Below, one piece after another: positions 42,266 to 49,768 of a DNA stretch of 64,000 bases. Positions within the stretch are counted from its first letter, which is position 1, and each line of letters starts with the position of its first letter. Below the pieces are notes generated by a model. The model was not told where the DNA came from. It did no database searches and saw only the letters and a list, made by a program, of their open reading frames with translations. The position numbers were made by a program, and so were the translations under genes. The DNA lies in the NCBI RefSeq assembly GCF_002209555.1, contig NZ_NJIF01000015.1:1-64000 (forward strand). The letters are read 5' to 3'. The stretch comes from Achromobacter insolitus (GTDB taxonomy: Bacteria > Pseudomonadota > Gammaproteobacteria > Burkholderiales > Burkholderiaceae_B).

Positions 42266-43315
42266 CTAGGCCTGGGAGCCGGCGCCGTCCAGCACCTTGC
42301 CCTGGCGCACCACGTCCTCTCCGTCCAGCCGCACGGTGCAGCCGCGCAACGGGATGTCGATATGGCAGGTCGTGGTGCGGTTGCCGCCGGCCTCATTGTT
42401 GGGGCCCAGCGAAAACAGGAAGTTGCCCTCGTAGGCCCGCGCGTCCATTCCTATGGTGGCTTCGCGGTCGTACAGGCCCAGCGTGGTCCAGTGCGCGCGC
42501 GGCTGCAGCCCCCACCCGATGTGGGAGATCGCGTAGGCTTCCGGATCCCTGAACGAGGCCACGTACTCCCGCAGCAGCTCGGCATCGACGCCGCCGTCGA
42601 TGCGCGTGGCGTAGCCATTCTCTACCGTCAGCTCAATCGCCGAGCGCACATAGAGCTTCTGCGGCAGCAGGATATCGCCCACGTCGATCACGATCTTGCC
42701 ATTGGCGCCGCCTTCGTTCGGCCAGGTCAGCACAAAGCCGCTGGGCCAGTGATCCCAGCGCCCCGGTTCATCGACAAAGCCATATTCGCTGATGGCGGGA
42801 AACTCGCCCAGCGGGCAGCGCAGATCCGTGCCCGCTTCCGACACCACGCTCATCTCACGCGCCGTGCCGATACGAGCGGCCGCGGCCTTGACCCGCTGGC
42901 GATCGGCCTCGGTCGGCACCAATCGCGCCAGCACCTCGGGCGGCTCCACCGCCAGCAGGATCTTGGTTCCCGTGGCCAGGATTTCGTGCTGTTCCGGCGA
43001 GAACAGCAACGTCATCAGGTCCAGCACCAGATCGCTTTCCTTCAGCGCCGCGATGGCGGCCTTGTTCCCGGTGAGCGGAGTGGTGCCCAGATAGGCCAGC
43101 GAATCCCGGCTGAGCGCGCGTTCGCCGTTGACGGGCGGCAGGTCCAGGCGGTTCACGACGGCGCCCATGGATTGCGTCGCGATCAGCGCCGTGGCCAGAG
43201 TTTGTGGGTGGGTCGCCGCGCTGGTCAGCACCGTAACGGTCTGCCCCGCCTGCAGCTTGGACAGGGTCAGCACCTGTTGCCAGGCCTTCACCATTTCGTA
43301 GTCGCTTATAGGCAT
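42266..43315 (-). CDS. picD: 2,5-dihydroxypyridine 5,6-dioxygenase (NicX/PicD type)
   Basis: 349 residues, matching NicX in length. Conserved blocks are LLAVEPPEVLARLVPTE, YGFVDEPGRWDHWPSGF and ISHIGWGLQPRAHW with its iron-ligand His, followed by CHIDIPLRGC with the further His and Asp ligands. It opens the ring of 2,5-dihydroxypyridine with oxygen to give N-formylmaleamate. Annotation tools may call it an M29-like aminopeptidase because of remote similarity. The gene lies between the deformylase and the amidohydrolase. Confidence 0.92.
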   Translation of the reverse strand: MPISDYEMVKAWQQVLTLSKLQAGQTVTVLTSAATHPQTLATALIATQSMGAVVNRLDLPPVNGERALSRDSLAYLGTTPLTGNKAAIAALKESDLVLDLMTLLFSPEQHEILATGTKILLAVEPPEVLARLVPTEADRQRVKAAAARIGTAREMSVVSEAGTDLRCPLGEFPAISEYGFVDEPGRWDHWPSGFVLTWPNEGGANGKIVIDVGDILLPQKLYVRSAIELTVENGYATRIDGGVDAELLREYVASFRDPEAYAISHIGWGLQPRAHWTTLGLYDREATIGMDARAYEGNFLFSLGPNNEAGGNRTTTCHIDIPLRGCTVRLDGEDVVRQGKVLDGAGSQA

Positions 43316-43346
43316 GATGTCCTCCTTGCTTGACAGCCCGCGCGCG

Positions 43347-44171
43347 TCATGCGCGCACCAGGGGCGCGCCCAGGAAATCGCCGAAGGCCGCGTAGAAGCC
43401 TTCCTCGTTGTCCCATGGAATCATGTGGCCGGCGGCAGGCACCCGATGATGCCGCGTGCCGGGCGCCAATTGCTGGATCTCGCTCACGTCCGCATCCAGC
43501 ACCACGTCGCCCCGTTCCGCGGTGATCAACAGAATCGGCACCTCCAGACGCGGCAGGTCGGCATGGATGTCGTCGCTCTGGAATGCCTCGAAGCTCTGGA
43601 TGATGGCGCGTTCATCGCAGGTATGCAGCCATTCGGCGCGCAACTGGCGCTGCTCTTGCGTCCAGGTCGGGCAGAACGCGCGCATGGCTTCGGCGTCCAT
43701 GCCCTGCCGCGCCTGTGCCATGGAATCGACATACCACGGCAGTTTGGCGGGATACGGCCGGCGGTCCGGGCCCGATACGGGAGGGTCCACCAGGACCAGC
43801 CGGCTCAAGCCTGCGGGCTTGCCCCTGCCGGCCCGCACGCCGATGCGCCCGCCCATGGAATGGCCCACCACGCTATAGCGCGCCAGGCCCAGCGCTTCGG
43901 CGAAGGCCAGCACGTCGGCGGCTTGCGCGTCCAGGCTGTAGTCCAGCGCCGCGCCCGCTTCCGACAGGCCGCGGCCGCGCACGTCCAGGATATAGGTATC
44001 GAAAGACGCGCCGAAACGCTCTCCAACGAAACCCCAGGTAACCGCCGGGCTGGTGATGCCGGGCACGATGATGACCGGATCGCGCCCGGCCCCGCGCTCT
44101 CCGCCGTAGCGCAGGTAATGCTGGCGTATGCCGTTGGCGTGCACGTTGCCGCCGTACAGGAAGGTGCTCAT
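43347..44171 (-). CDS. picE: N-formylmaleamate deformylase (alpha/beta hydrolase, NicD/PicE type)
   Basis: 274 residues. The alpha/beta-hydrolase nucleophile elbow is GHSMGGR (Ser at about 112), with the acid on a later strand and the His in AGHMIPWDNEEGF. The opening GNVHANGIRQHYLRYGG and the segment LVDPPVSGPDRRPYPAKLPW closely follow NicD of Pseudomonas putida. It removes formate from N-formylmaleamate to give maleamate. It lies between the decarboxylase and the dioxygenase in a four-gene leftward operon. Confidence 0.92.
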   Translation of the reverse strand: MSTFLYGGNVHANGIRQHYLRYGGERGAGRDPVIIVPGITSPAVTWGFVGERFGASFDTYILDVRGRGLSEAGAALDYSLDAQAADVLAFAEALGLARYSVVGHSMGGRIGVRAGRGKPAGLSRLVLVDPPVSGPDRRPYPAKLPWYVDSMAQARQGMDAEAMRAFCPTWTQEQRQLRAEWLHTCDERAIIQSFEAFQSDDIHADLPRLEVPILLITAERGDVVLDADVSEIQQLAPGTRHHRVPAAGHMIPWDNEEGFYAAFGDFLGAPLVRA

Positions 44172-44190
44172 GTCGGTCTCCCGGTCTGGC

Positions 44191-45153
44191 TCAGAGTTTG
44201 AACAGGCGCCGCGCGTTGCCGTGGCAGATCAGTTCGCGGGTGGCTTCGTCCATCGGCGTCTGCTCGATGAATTCGACGGCGAGCGCTGTCGACTCGTAGG
44301 GATAGTCCACCGAGAACATCACCGCCTCGCGGCCCATCTCGGCGATGGCCGCCATCAGCGACGGAGGCGAACAGACGCCGGAGGTCGTGATGACGATGTT
44401 GCTGCCCAGGTATTCGGACGGCGCGCGCGCCAGCTTGATGCCGTGCGAGTACACCGCGAAGCGGCTGTCGAAGCGCCAGCGCAGAAAGGGCAGCCCCTCG
44501 CCCATGTGGCCCAGGATCAGCTTGACGCCGGGATAGCGGTCGAACACGCCGCCAAACAGCAGCCGCAGCGCGTGGGTGGCGGTTTCGACGCCCCAGCCCC
44601 AGCAGGCGCCCACCAGCTCGGGATGGTCCGTATAGGCTTGGGGGATGACGTAGGGATCCGACGGGTGCAGATAGACGGGTACGTCCAGCTCCTGCACTTT
44701 CTCCCAGAACGGGTCGTAGGCGCGCCCGTCGTAATACACGCCGTTGGTGTGGCCGTTGATCAGCGCGCCCTTGAAGCCCAGTTGCTTGACGCAGCGTTCC
44801 AGCTCGGCGGCTGCAACCCGCGGATCGTGCATGGGCACGGTGGCAAAGGCGCCATAACGCGTGGGATGGCGCGCCACCTGCTCGACCAGGAAATCGTTAT
44901 TCTCCTTGGCGCGGCGCAACGCCACGGCGGCGTCGGCCTCCGCCTGCACGCCCGGCCCCGTCTGCGACAGGATGACGTAGTCGATGCCGCCGCGATCCAT
45001 TTCGCCCAGCCGGACCTCGTCGAAGTCCACCAGGCGGGCGGCCAGGTCGGCCAGCACGGTCGGATCGATGTGCTGCGCAAAGCTCTTCGAATAGTCCTTG
45101 AACCCGACCGCGGTGTAGTGCTCCTCGAACGCGATCTTGCGTATTTTGCTCAT
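44191..45153 (-). CDS. picC: Amidohydrolase-family decarboxylase, probable 3,6-dihydroxypicolinate decarboxylase (PicC type)
   Basis: 320 residues from MSKIRKIAFEEHYTAVG; GGGAG precedes the start. The motif E-E-H-Y near the N terminus replaces the H-x-H of most amidohydrolases, as in gamma-resorcylate and 2,3-dihydroxybenzoate decarboxylases. Further metal/catalytic residues appear in PVYLHPSDP and VMFSVDYPYES. Such enzymes non-oxidatively remove a ring carboxylate. In this operon the fitting reaction is 3,6-dihydroxypicolinate to 2,5-dihydroxypyridine, feeding the dioxygenase encoded downstream. First gene of the leftward operon, under three operator-like palindromes. Confidence 0.88.
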   Translation of the reverse strand: MSKIRKIAFEEHYTAVGFKDYSKSFAQHIDPTVLADLAARLVDFDEVRLGEMDRGGIDYVILSQTGPGVQAEADAAVALRRAKENNDFLVEQVARHPTRYGAFATVPMHDPRVAAAELERCVKQLGFKGALINGHTNGVYYDGRAYDPFWEKVQELDVPVYLHPSDPYVIPQAYTDHPELVGACWGWGVETATHALRLLFGGVFDRYPGVKLILGHMGEGLPFLRWRFDSRFAVYSHGIKLARAPSEYLGSNIVITTSGVCSPPSLMAAIAEMGREAVMFSVDYPYESTALAVEFIEQTPMDEATRELICHGNARRLFKL

Positions 45154-45213
45154 TCCCCTACTCCCAGTTTGATGGCTGGACCCTGTCCTGCCACGGCGCG
45201 TCAGCATTGTTTA

Positions 45214-45225
45214 TCAGTACACTGA
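45214..45225. promoter_or_regulatory. Operator palindrome near the decarboxylase start
   Basis: TCAGTACACTGA, 61 bp upstream of the decarboxylase start codon, matches the cluster motif. It may be a second, downstream roadblock site for the regulator. Confidence 0.68.
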
Positions 45226-45303
45226 CTATTACATCGGAACAACCGGAACCTCGCGCAGCCGATTTCCCATAGGGAACCGCCTGCCACGGCTTCCGAATTT
45301 ACG

Positions 45304-45335
45304 TCAGTATACTGACTTTATAATCAGCGTACTGA
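45304..45335. promoter_or_regulatory. Operator pair upstream of the decarboxylase operon
   Basis: TCAGTATACTGA (45304-45315, a perfect 12-bp palindrome) and TCAGCGTACTGA (45324-45335), spaced 20 bp. A -10-like TATAAA on the minus strand (45322-45317) lies exactly between them, so binding would cover the promoter. The pair sits between this operon and the terminator of the mocA-like gene. Confidence 0.75.
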
Positions 45336-45358
45336 CAAATTAGGGAAATCCCGGAGCC

Positions 45359-45382
45359 AAAAAAAAAAGCCGCCGAGGCGGC
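45359..45382 (-). terminator. Rho-independent terminator of the mocA-like gene
   Basis: GCCGCC (45369-45374) pairs with GGCGGC (45377-45382), followed on the minus strand by ten T residues (45368-45359). It lies 18 bp past the mocA-like stop and insulates the decarboxylase operon promoter. Confidence 0.85.
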
Positions 45383-45400
45383 GTTTCCTGCGAACGGCGT

Positions 45401-46033
45401 TCAGCCGGCTCCGTCCAGATCGGCTGGCGTGTCGACATCGCGCAACACGCCCGGATCGTCCACTTCGACCAGACACAGCCCGGGCTGCTTGAGCAGCCGG
45501 CGGGCGCCTTCGTCGGCGCTCAGAATCGCCAGTTGCGGCAACAGCTCCGCGCCAAACCCTACCGGATGGCCGCGCTGCCCCTGATACGATGGCGCCGCCA
45601 TCGGCGCGTGGCGCAGCGCGTCCAGCACGCGCTCCTGGGTGGCAGGCCGGATCCAGGGCATGTCGGCCAGCGCCACCAGCACGGATTGGGGTGCGTGGGG
45701 AAAGGCCTGTATGTATTGCGCGGCCGCGGCCAGGCTTGCTCCCATGCCCTCGCCCGCCCGATCGGTCTCCAGCACGTCGCAGTCCTCCGCCCGCAATAGG
45801 CCGGCCAGGACGGAACTGCCCGGACGCACCACCGCAATGGCCATGTCCACCGCCGCGCGCAACGCTCGCGCGCTGGCTACGGCCACACACACTCCCTGCG
45901 ACAATGGAGCCAGCAGCTTGTCGGCGCCAGGCCGATGCAGGGCATAACGCGAACCTTGCCCGGCCGCCAGCAGGATGCCGACGCGCCGGGGGGCGCTCGC
46001 CGGGTAGGGATAGACACTAGAGACATTCGCCAT
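45401..46033 (-). CDS. mocA: Molybdenum cofactor cytidylyltransferase-like protein (MocA/MobA family)
   Basis: 210 residues from MANVSSVYPYPAS. The nucleotidyltransferase loop is GILLAAGQGSRY (about 19-30), with VLVALADMPWIRP and the GHPVGF motif typical of MocA. It attaches CMP to molybdopterin, giving the cofactor form used by xanthine-dehydrogenase-family hydroxylases such as the one at 32-36.5 kb. It is divergent from xdhC across 62 bp that carry one operator palindrome, so cofactor maturation seems co-regulated with the catabolic enzymes. Confidence 0.88.
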   Translation of the reverse strand: MANVSSVYPYPASAPRRVGILLAAGQGSRYALHRPGADKLLAPLSQGVCVAVASARALRAAVDMAIAVVRPGSSVLAGLLRAEDCDVLETDRAGEGMGASLAAAAQYIQAFPHAPQSVLVALADMPWIRPATQERVLDALRHAPMAAPSYQGQRGHPVGFGAELLPQLAILSADEGARRLLKQPGLCLVEVDDPGVLRDVDTPADLDGAG

Positions 46034-46038
46034 GATGA

Positions 46039-46050
46039 TCAGTATAGTGA
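46039..46050. promoter_or_regulatory. Operator palindrome between mocA-like and xdhC genes
   Basis: TCAGTATAGTGA differs by one base from the perfect TCAGTATACTGA. It lies 5 bp from the mocA-like start and 45 bp from the xdhC start. The embedded TATAGT could be a -10 element for xdhC. Confidence 0.68.
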
Positions 46051-46095
46051 ATATAAGCCGTGGCAGCGCCACGGGCATTCCCCTGTGAGAAGCCG

Positions 46096-47085
46096 ATGAA
46101 CGCTCTGGATCTGGACGTATTGCAACATGCCCGGGACTGGGTTGCCGCGGGCAGCCGCGTGCACTTGGTAACCGTGGTGCAGACCTGGGGTTCCGCCCCG
46201 CGCCAGGCGGGCGCCATGCTCGCCCTGCGCGACGACGGCCGCATGGTGGGCTCGGTTTCGGGCGGCTGCATCGAAGACGACCTGATAGGGCGCGCCCGCG
46301 ACGGAACGCTCGAAGACGCTCCCGCGCGCCTGACCTATGGCGTGACCCGCGACGAAGCCGCTCGCTTCGGCCTGCCTTGCGGCGGCACACTGCGCCTGAT
46401 CAGCGAGCCGCTGCGCGACACGCAATGGCTGGACATCGTGCTGGCGGCCATCCGTGGCCATCGCCTGGTCCAGCGCACGGTGGACCTGCAGGACGGCAGC
46501 AGTTCGGTGTCTCCCGCCGGTCCGGCCGATGGCCCGGATTTCGACGGGCGCATCTTCCGCAGCGTCTACGGCCCCCGCTGGCGGCTGCTGATCATCGGCG
46601 CCAACCAGACTGCGCAGGTGTTGGCCAACGTGGCCGCCACGCTGGATTTCCACGTCACGGTATGCGACCCGCGCGTAGAGTTCTTCGGCGACTGGAACCT
46701 GTCCCAGACGACCTTGCTTACCTGCATGCCCGATGACGCCGTGCTGGAGATCGGCACGGACGAACGCACCGCCATCGTCGCGGTGACGCATGACCCCAAG
46801 CTCGACGACATGGCCTTGCTGGAGGCGTTGAAATCCCCGGCGTTCTACGTGGGTGCGCTGGGTTCGCGCGCGAACCAGCAAAAGCGCCGCGAACGGCTGC
46901 GGCTGTTCGACCTCGATGAAAACCAGATCGGCCGGCTGCATGGCCCGGTGGGCCTGCGCATCGCCAGCAAGACACCCGCCGAGATCGCGGTGGCGATCGC
47001 CGCCGAACTGATCTGGGTACGCAATACGCTGGGAGACGGCGAGGCCGCCCGCAGCGCGCCGCAGGCGAACGCGCTGCAAGGCTGA
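46096..47085 (+). CDS. xdhC: XdhC-family molybdenum cofactor sulfurtransfer/insertion factor
   Basis: 329 residues from MNALDLDVLQHARDWVAAGS. The XdhC/CoxI N-terminal domain (VQTWGSAPRQAGAMLAL, GSVSGGCIEDDL) and the C-terminal Rossmann domain (LLIIGANQTAQVLANVAATL, ALGSRANQQKRRERL) are complete. XdhC proteins bind the molybdenum cofactor, help its sulfuration and insert it into xanthine-dehydrogenase-type enzymes. It is the natural partner of the mocA-like gene and of the molybdenum hydroxylase in this cluster. Confidence 0.93.
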   Translation: MNALDLDVLQHARDWVAAGSRVHLVTVVQTWGSAPRQAGAMLALRDDGRMVGSVSGGCIEDDLIGRARDGTLEDAPARLTYGVTRDEAARFGLPCGGTLRLISEPLRDTQWLDIVLAAIRGHRLVQRTVDLQDGSSSVSPAGPADGPDFDGRIFRSVYGPRWRLLIIGANQTAQVLANVAATLDFHVTVCDPRVEFFGDWNLSQTTLLTCMPDDAVLEIGTDERTAIVAVTHDPKLDDMALLEALKSPAFYVGALGSRANQQKRRERLRLFDLDENQIGRLHGPVGLRIASKTPAEIAVAIAAELIWVRNTLGDGEAARSAPQANALQG

Positions 47086-47105
47086 GGCCGCTGCCGGCCC
47101 CTGCC

Positions 47106-47639
47106 CTACATGGGCTTGAGCGTGGTGCGGCTGTACTGGTTGTTGGCTTCCACCAGGGTGGACAGCAGCTTCATGAAGATTTCCTGATTGCGCGTGGACA
47201 GGGGCTCCAGCAGGCGCTGCTGGGCCCGGGCCATGCCCTCCTGCAGGAGGCCCATGATACGCAGCCCTTCCTGGGTGATGACGGCCTGGCGCGAACGCTT
47301 GTCGTTAGGATTGATGCGGCGTTCCACCAGCCCCCGTTCCTGCAGGCGCTTGACCACATCGGCGGTGGTCGTGCGGTCCAGCCCCAGTTCCATGCCGATG
47401 GCGGTCTGGTCCAGCCAGGGACTGAGCGACAGCGCGGTCAGCACGCCATATTGCACCGGCGTCACGTTCTGCGTCTTGCATTCTTCGTAGAACATGGCGT
47501 AGTGGATCTGGTTCAGGCGCCGCACCAGATAGCCGGGACGCGACCACAGCACCTGCTTGGCCGGATCGAAAATCTTGGTGTCTGTCTTCTGAGTTGCGAC
47601 GCGCTTCAAGGACGTCGTCTTTTTCTGTACATCCGGCAC
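47106..47639 (-). CDS. picR: MarR-family regulator of the pyridine-carboxylate cluster (PicR/NicR type)
   Basis: 177 residues. A MarR winged helix is at about residues 70-135 (LSPWLDQTAIGMELGLDRTT, KRLQERGLVERRINPNDKRS), with flanking dimer helices. The basic N-terminal extension (PDVQKKTTSLKRVATQKTDT) is longer than in many MarR proteins. It resembles NicR and related repressors of aromatic and pyridine catabolism (target genes are released by a pathway intermediate). An operator-like palindrome lies 22 bp upstream of its own start, implying autoregulation. It is the only MarR gene in the window and the likely reader of the nine cluster palindromes. Confidence 0.88.
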   Translation of the reverse strand: MPDVQKKTTSLKRVATQKTDTKIFDPAKQVLWSRPGYLVRRLNQIHYAMFYEECKTQNVTPVQYGVLTALSLSPWLDQTAIGMELGLDRTTTADVVKRLQERGLVERRINPNDKRSRQAVITQEGLRIMGLLQEGMARAQQRLLEPLSTRNQEIFMKLLSTLVEANNQYSRTTLKPM

Positions 47640-47660
47640 GTTGAGGCAGCTCCAATTTAG

Positions 47661-47672
47661 TTAGTGCACTGA
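47661..47672. promoter_or_regulatory. Operator-like palindrome upstream of the marR gene
   Basis: TTAGTGCACTGA matches the cluster consensus at 9 of 12 positions and contains the perfect core AGTGCACT. It sits 22 bp before the marR start, suitable for negative autoregulation. Confidence 0.6.
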
Positions 47673-47773
47673 GGATAATACCACCGGCCGTGTCCTGTCG
47701 AGCGGCGCGCGACGGACGATTGCGTGAAATCAAACGCTCCTGCGCGTAGCCCCGGATTCAGGGTTCACGGACC

Positions 47774-48682
47774 TTAGCGCGCCTGCTCCGCCAGATACTC
47801 CTTCAAGGTCTGCACCAATGCCGCCGCAGCGGGCGACAGACTGCGGTTTCGCGCCGTCACCAGCCCGATGGAACGTTCCGCCACCGGGCCGATCAGCGGG
47901 CGTTGGACGATGCCATTTTGCGCCACTGCGCCGGCCGCGATCTCCGGCAGCGCGGCCACGCCGAAGCCGCATTCGACCATGGCGACGATGGTGGTCAGGT
48001 GTTCGGCCTCGAACGCCGGCGTGAAGCGGATCCGGTTCTGCAGAAAGGCCCATTCCGTGTACTGGCGCACGCTGCTGGGCTGCACCATGGACACGTGCGC
48101 GGCGTCCGCCGTATCGGCCCAGCGCAACGGTCCGCGGGCGCGCGCCAGCGGATGGGCTTCCGGGATCAGCAGCAGAAAGCTGTCGGACATCAGCGGCACA
48201 TAGTGCAGGTCGGCGTGCTGCGGATCGGCAGCGGTCAGGGCGAAATCGACCTCGCCCGCGCGTACCAGATCGAAGGCCGGCCCCGACAAGGTGTCGCGCA
48301 CTTTCAAGGCGACCAGCGGATGCGCCTGCCGGTAGGCCATGAGCACGCGCGGCAGCAGCCGCGCAGCCACCGAAGGCAAGGCGGCCACGGAGACCTGGCC
48401 CTGCTCCGCGTTGACGATGCCGCTGACCGCGGCGATCGCATCGCGAAAAGCGACCTGCAAGGCAGCGGCCTGTTGCATGAAGACTTCGCCGGCGGCGGTC
48501 AGCCGCACCGTGCGGGTGGTACGGTCGAACAAGCGCACCCCGAGCGCGTCCTCGATGCGCTGGATCTGCGTGGACAGGGCCGATTGAGACAAATGCAGTT
48601 GCGCGGCCGCCTGGCGGAAGTTGAGCGTGCGGCCCAGCACCAGCGTGGTGTCGATGTCGCGCATGGAAAGATTGATCTGCAT
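47774..48682 (-). CDS. LysR-type transcriptional regulator
   Basis: 302 residues. Helix-turn-helix is at about residues 20-40 (NFRQAAAQLHLSQSALSTQI), then a LysR effector domain (LSGPAFDLVRAGEVDFALT, CGFGVAALPEIAA). It is divergent from the dehydrogenase/BKACE operon at 48.8 kb and probably its activator. A dyad suited to LysR binding lies just upstream of it. Confidence 0.93.
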   Translation of the reverse strand: MQINLSMRDIDTTLVLGRTLNFRQAAAQLHLSQSALSTQIQRIEDALGVRLFDRTTRTVRLTAAGEVFMQQAAALQVAFRDAIAAVSGIVNAEQGQVSVAALPSVAARLLPRVLMAYRQAHPLVALKVRDTLSGPAFDLVRAGEVDFALTAADPQHADLHYVPLMSDSFLLLIPEAHPLARARGPLRWADTADAAHVSMVQPSSVRQYTEWAFLQNRIRFTPAFEAEHLTTIVAMVECGFGVAALPEIAAGAVAQNGIVQRPLIGPVAERSIGLVTARNRSLSPAAAALVQTLKEYLAEQAR

Positions 48683-48704
48683 GCCGGAAGCGGAGCTCTC
48701 TATT

Positions 48705-48721
48705 GATCTGAATTCAAGATC
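48705..48721. promoter_or_regulatory. LysR-box-like dyad between the LysR gene and the dehydrogenase/BKACE operon
   Basis: GATCT-N7-AGATC with perfect 5-bp arms, which contains T-N11-A. It lies 23 bp upstream of the LysR start and 85 bp upstream of the dehydrogenase start, the normal place for a recognition site in a divergent LysR pair. Confidence 0.5.
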
Positions 48722-48805
48722 ATTCTATCCAAAAAATCTGATTCATCAATCAAACCGCCTTCTCTACACTCGCCCCCAGCGTAGTTTCAGATATAGGAGC
48801 AAACC

Positions 48806-49768
48806 ATGCAGACGGACGCGATCGCGCTGCCCAATCCGGGCGCGGCGCATGCGGTGGTGGTGGGCGGCGGCACCATGGGAGCCGACGTGGCCGTGGTGCT
48901 GACCCGCGCAGCCTGCCGGACGACGGTGATCGAATCGAACCCGCAACGCGCGGCGGGCCTGCCTGCCCGGGTGGCGGAAAACCTCAGGACCATAGGCAGG
49001 GAGGCCAACGCGGCGCTGCTGTCCACGGCAGCCGGACTGGACGAGGTCGATTGGTCCAGCGTGGACCTGGTGATCGAGTGCATACCCGAACGCCTGGACA
49101 TCAAGCAAACACTGTTCGCCGACCTGGCGCGGCGCGCCCGGCCGGACGCGATCCTGGCCAGCAACAGTTCCAGCTTCCCGATCAGCGCCATCAGCCAGGG
49201 CCTGGATACCCGGGGCCGCATGCTGGGCCTGCACTTCTTCATGCCGGCGCATCTGGTGCCGCTGGTGGAAGTCGTGCTGGGCGAAGCCAGCGATAACGCC
49301 TGCGCGGACACTCTGATCGACTTTATGCGGCGCTGCGGCAGCGTGCCGGTAAAGGTGCGGCAGGACCTGCCGGGCTTTCTTGCCAACCGCCTGCAACATG
49401 CGCTATCGCGCGAGGCCTTCGACCTGATCGACCGCGGCATTGCCTCGCCCGAAGACGTGGACGCAGCCGTGCGCTTCGGCTTCGGCTTCCGCTTCCTGGC
49501 GGCCGGCCCGGTCATGCAGCGCGACCATGCCGGCATAGACGTGCATGCCGCGGCGGGCGCCACCATGTACCCCACGTTCTGCAACGCCAGCGAGCCCGCG
49601 CGATGCCTGACCGAACGCGCCCAGGACGGCCGCCACGGCATGAAGACAGGCCAGGGCTTCTACACCTGGACGCCCGAGACCATCGCCGCCGAGCGCGCGC
49701 GCTACGACCGGTTGCTGCGCGCGGGCCTGGACCTGATCGCCCCCGAACTGCCGGAGATCAAGCCATGA
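48806..49768 (+). CDS. 3-hydroxyacyl-CoA dehydrogenase-family oxidoreductase (carnitine dehydrogenase-like)
   Basis: 320 residues. The NAD-binding GGGTMGADVAVVL is near residue 20. VDLVIECIPERLDIKQTLFADL and ASNSSSFPISAIS (with the catalytic-site Ser/Asn region) follow, then HFFMPAHLVPLVEVV and a C-terminal helical domain with PGFLANRLQHALSREAFDLI. The family includes 3-hydroxybutyryl-CoA dehydrogenase and L-carnitine dehydrogenase. Its stop overlaps the start of a BKACE gene by 4 nt. Together they would oxidise a 3-hydroxy acid to a 3-keto acid and then cleave it. Confidence 0.88.
   Translation: MQTDAIALPNPGAAHAVVVGGGTMGADVAVVLTRAACRTTVIESNPQRAAGLPARVAENLRTIGREANAALLSTAAGLDEVDWSSVDLVIECIPERLDIKQTLFADLARRARPDAILASNSSSFPISAISQGLDTRGRMLGLHFFMPAHLVPLVEVVLGEASDNACADTLIDFMRRCGSVPVKVRQDLPGFLANRLQHALSREAFDLIDRGIASPEDVDAAVRFGFGFRFLAAGPVMQRDHAGIDVHAAAGATMYPTFCNASEPARCLTERAQDGRHGMKTGQGFYTWTPETIAAERARYDRLLRAGLDLIAPELPEIKP

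Noticed and set aside
42266..43315. Leucyl aminopeptidase of the M29 family
   Set aside because: Remote similarity exists, but the full-length match to NicX, the conserved iron ligands and the gene context favour dihydroxypyridine dioxygenase.
45201..45212. TCAGCATTGTTT as a tenth operator
   Set aside because: Only the left half matches the cluster motif, and the 13-bp offset to the next site does not follow the 20-22 bp spacing of the real pairs.
27047..47639. Nicotinate degradation cluster
   Set aside because: NicX, NicD and NicF relatives are present, but no NicC flavin monooxygenase was found, and a ring decarboxylase plus Rieske oxygenase fit picolinate better.
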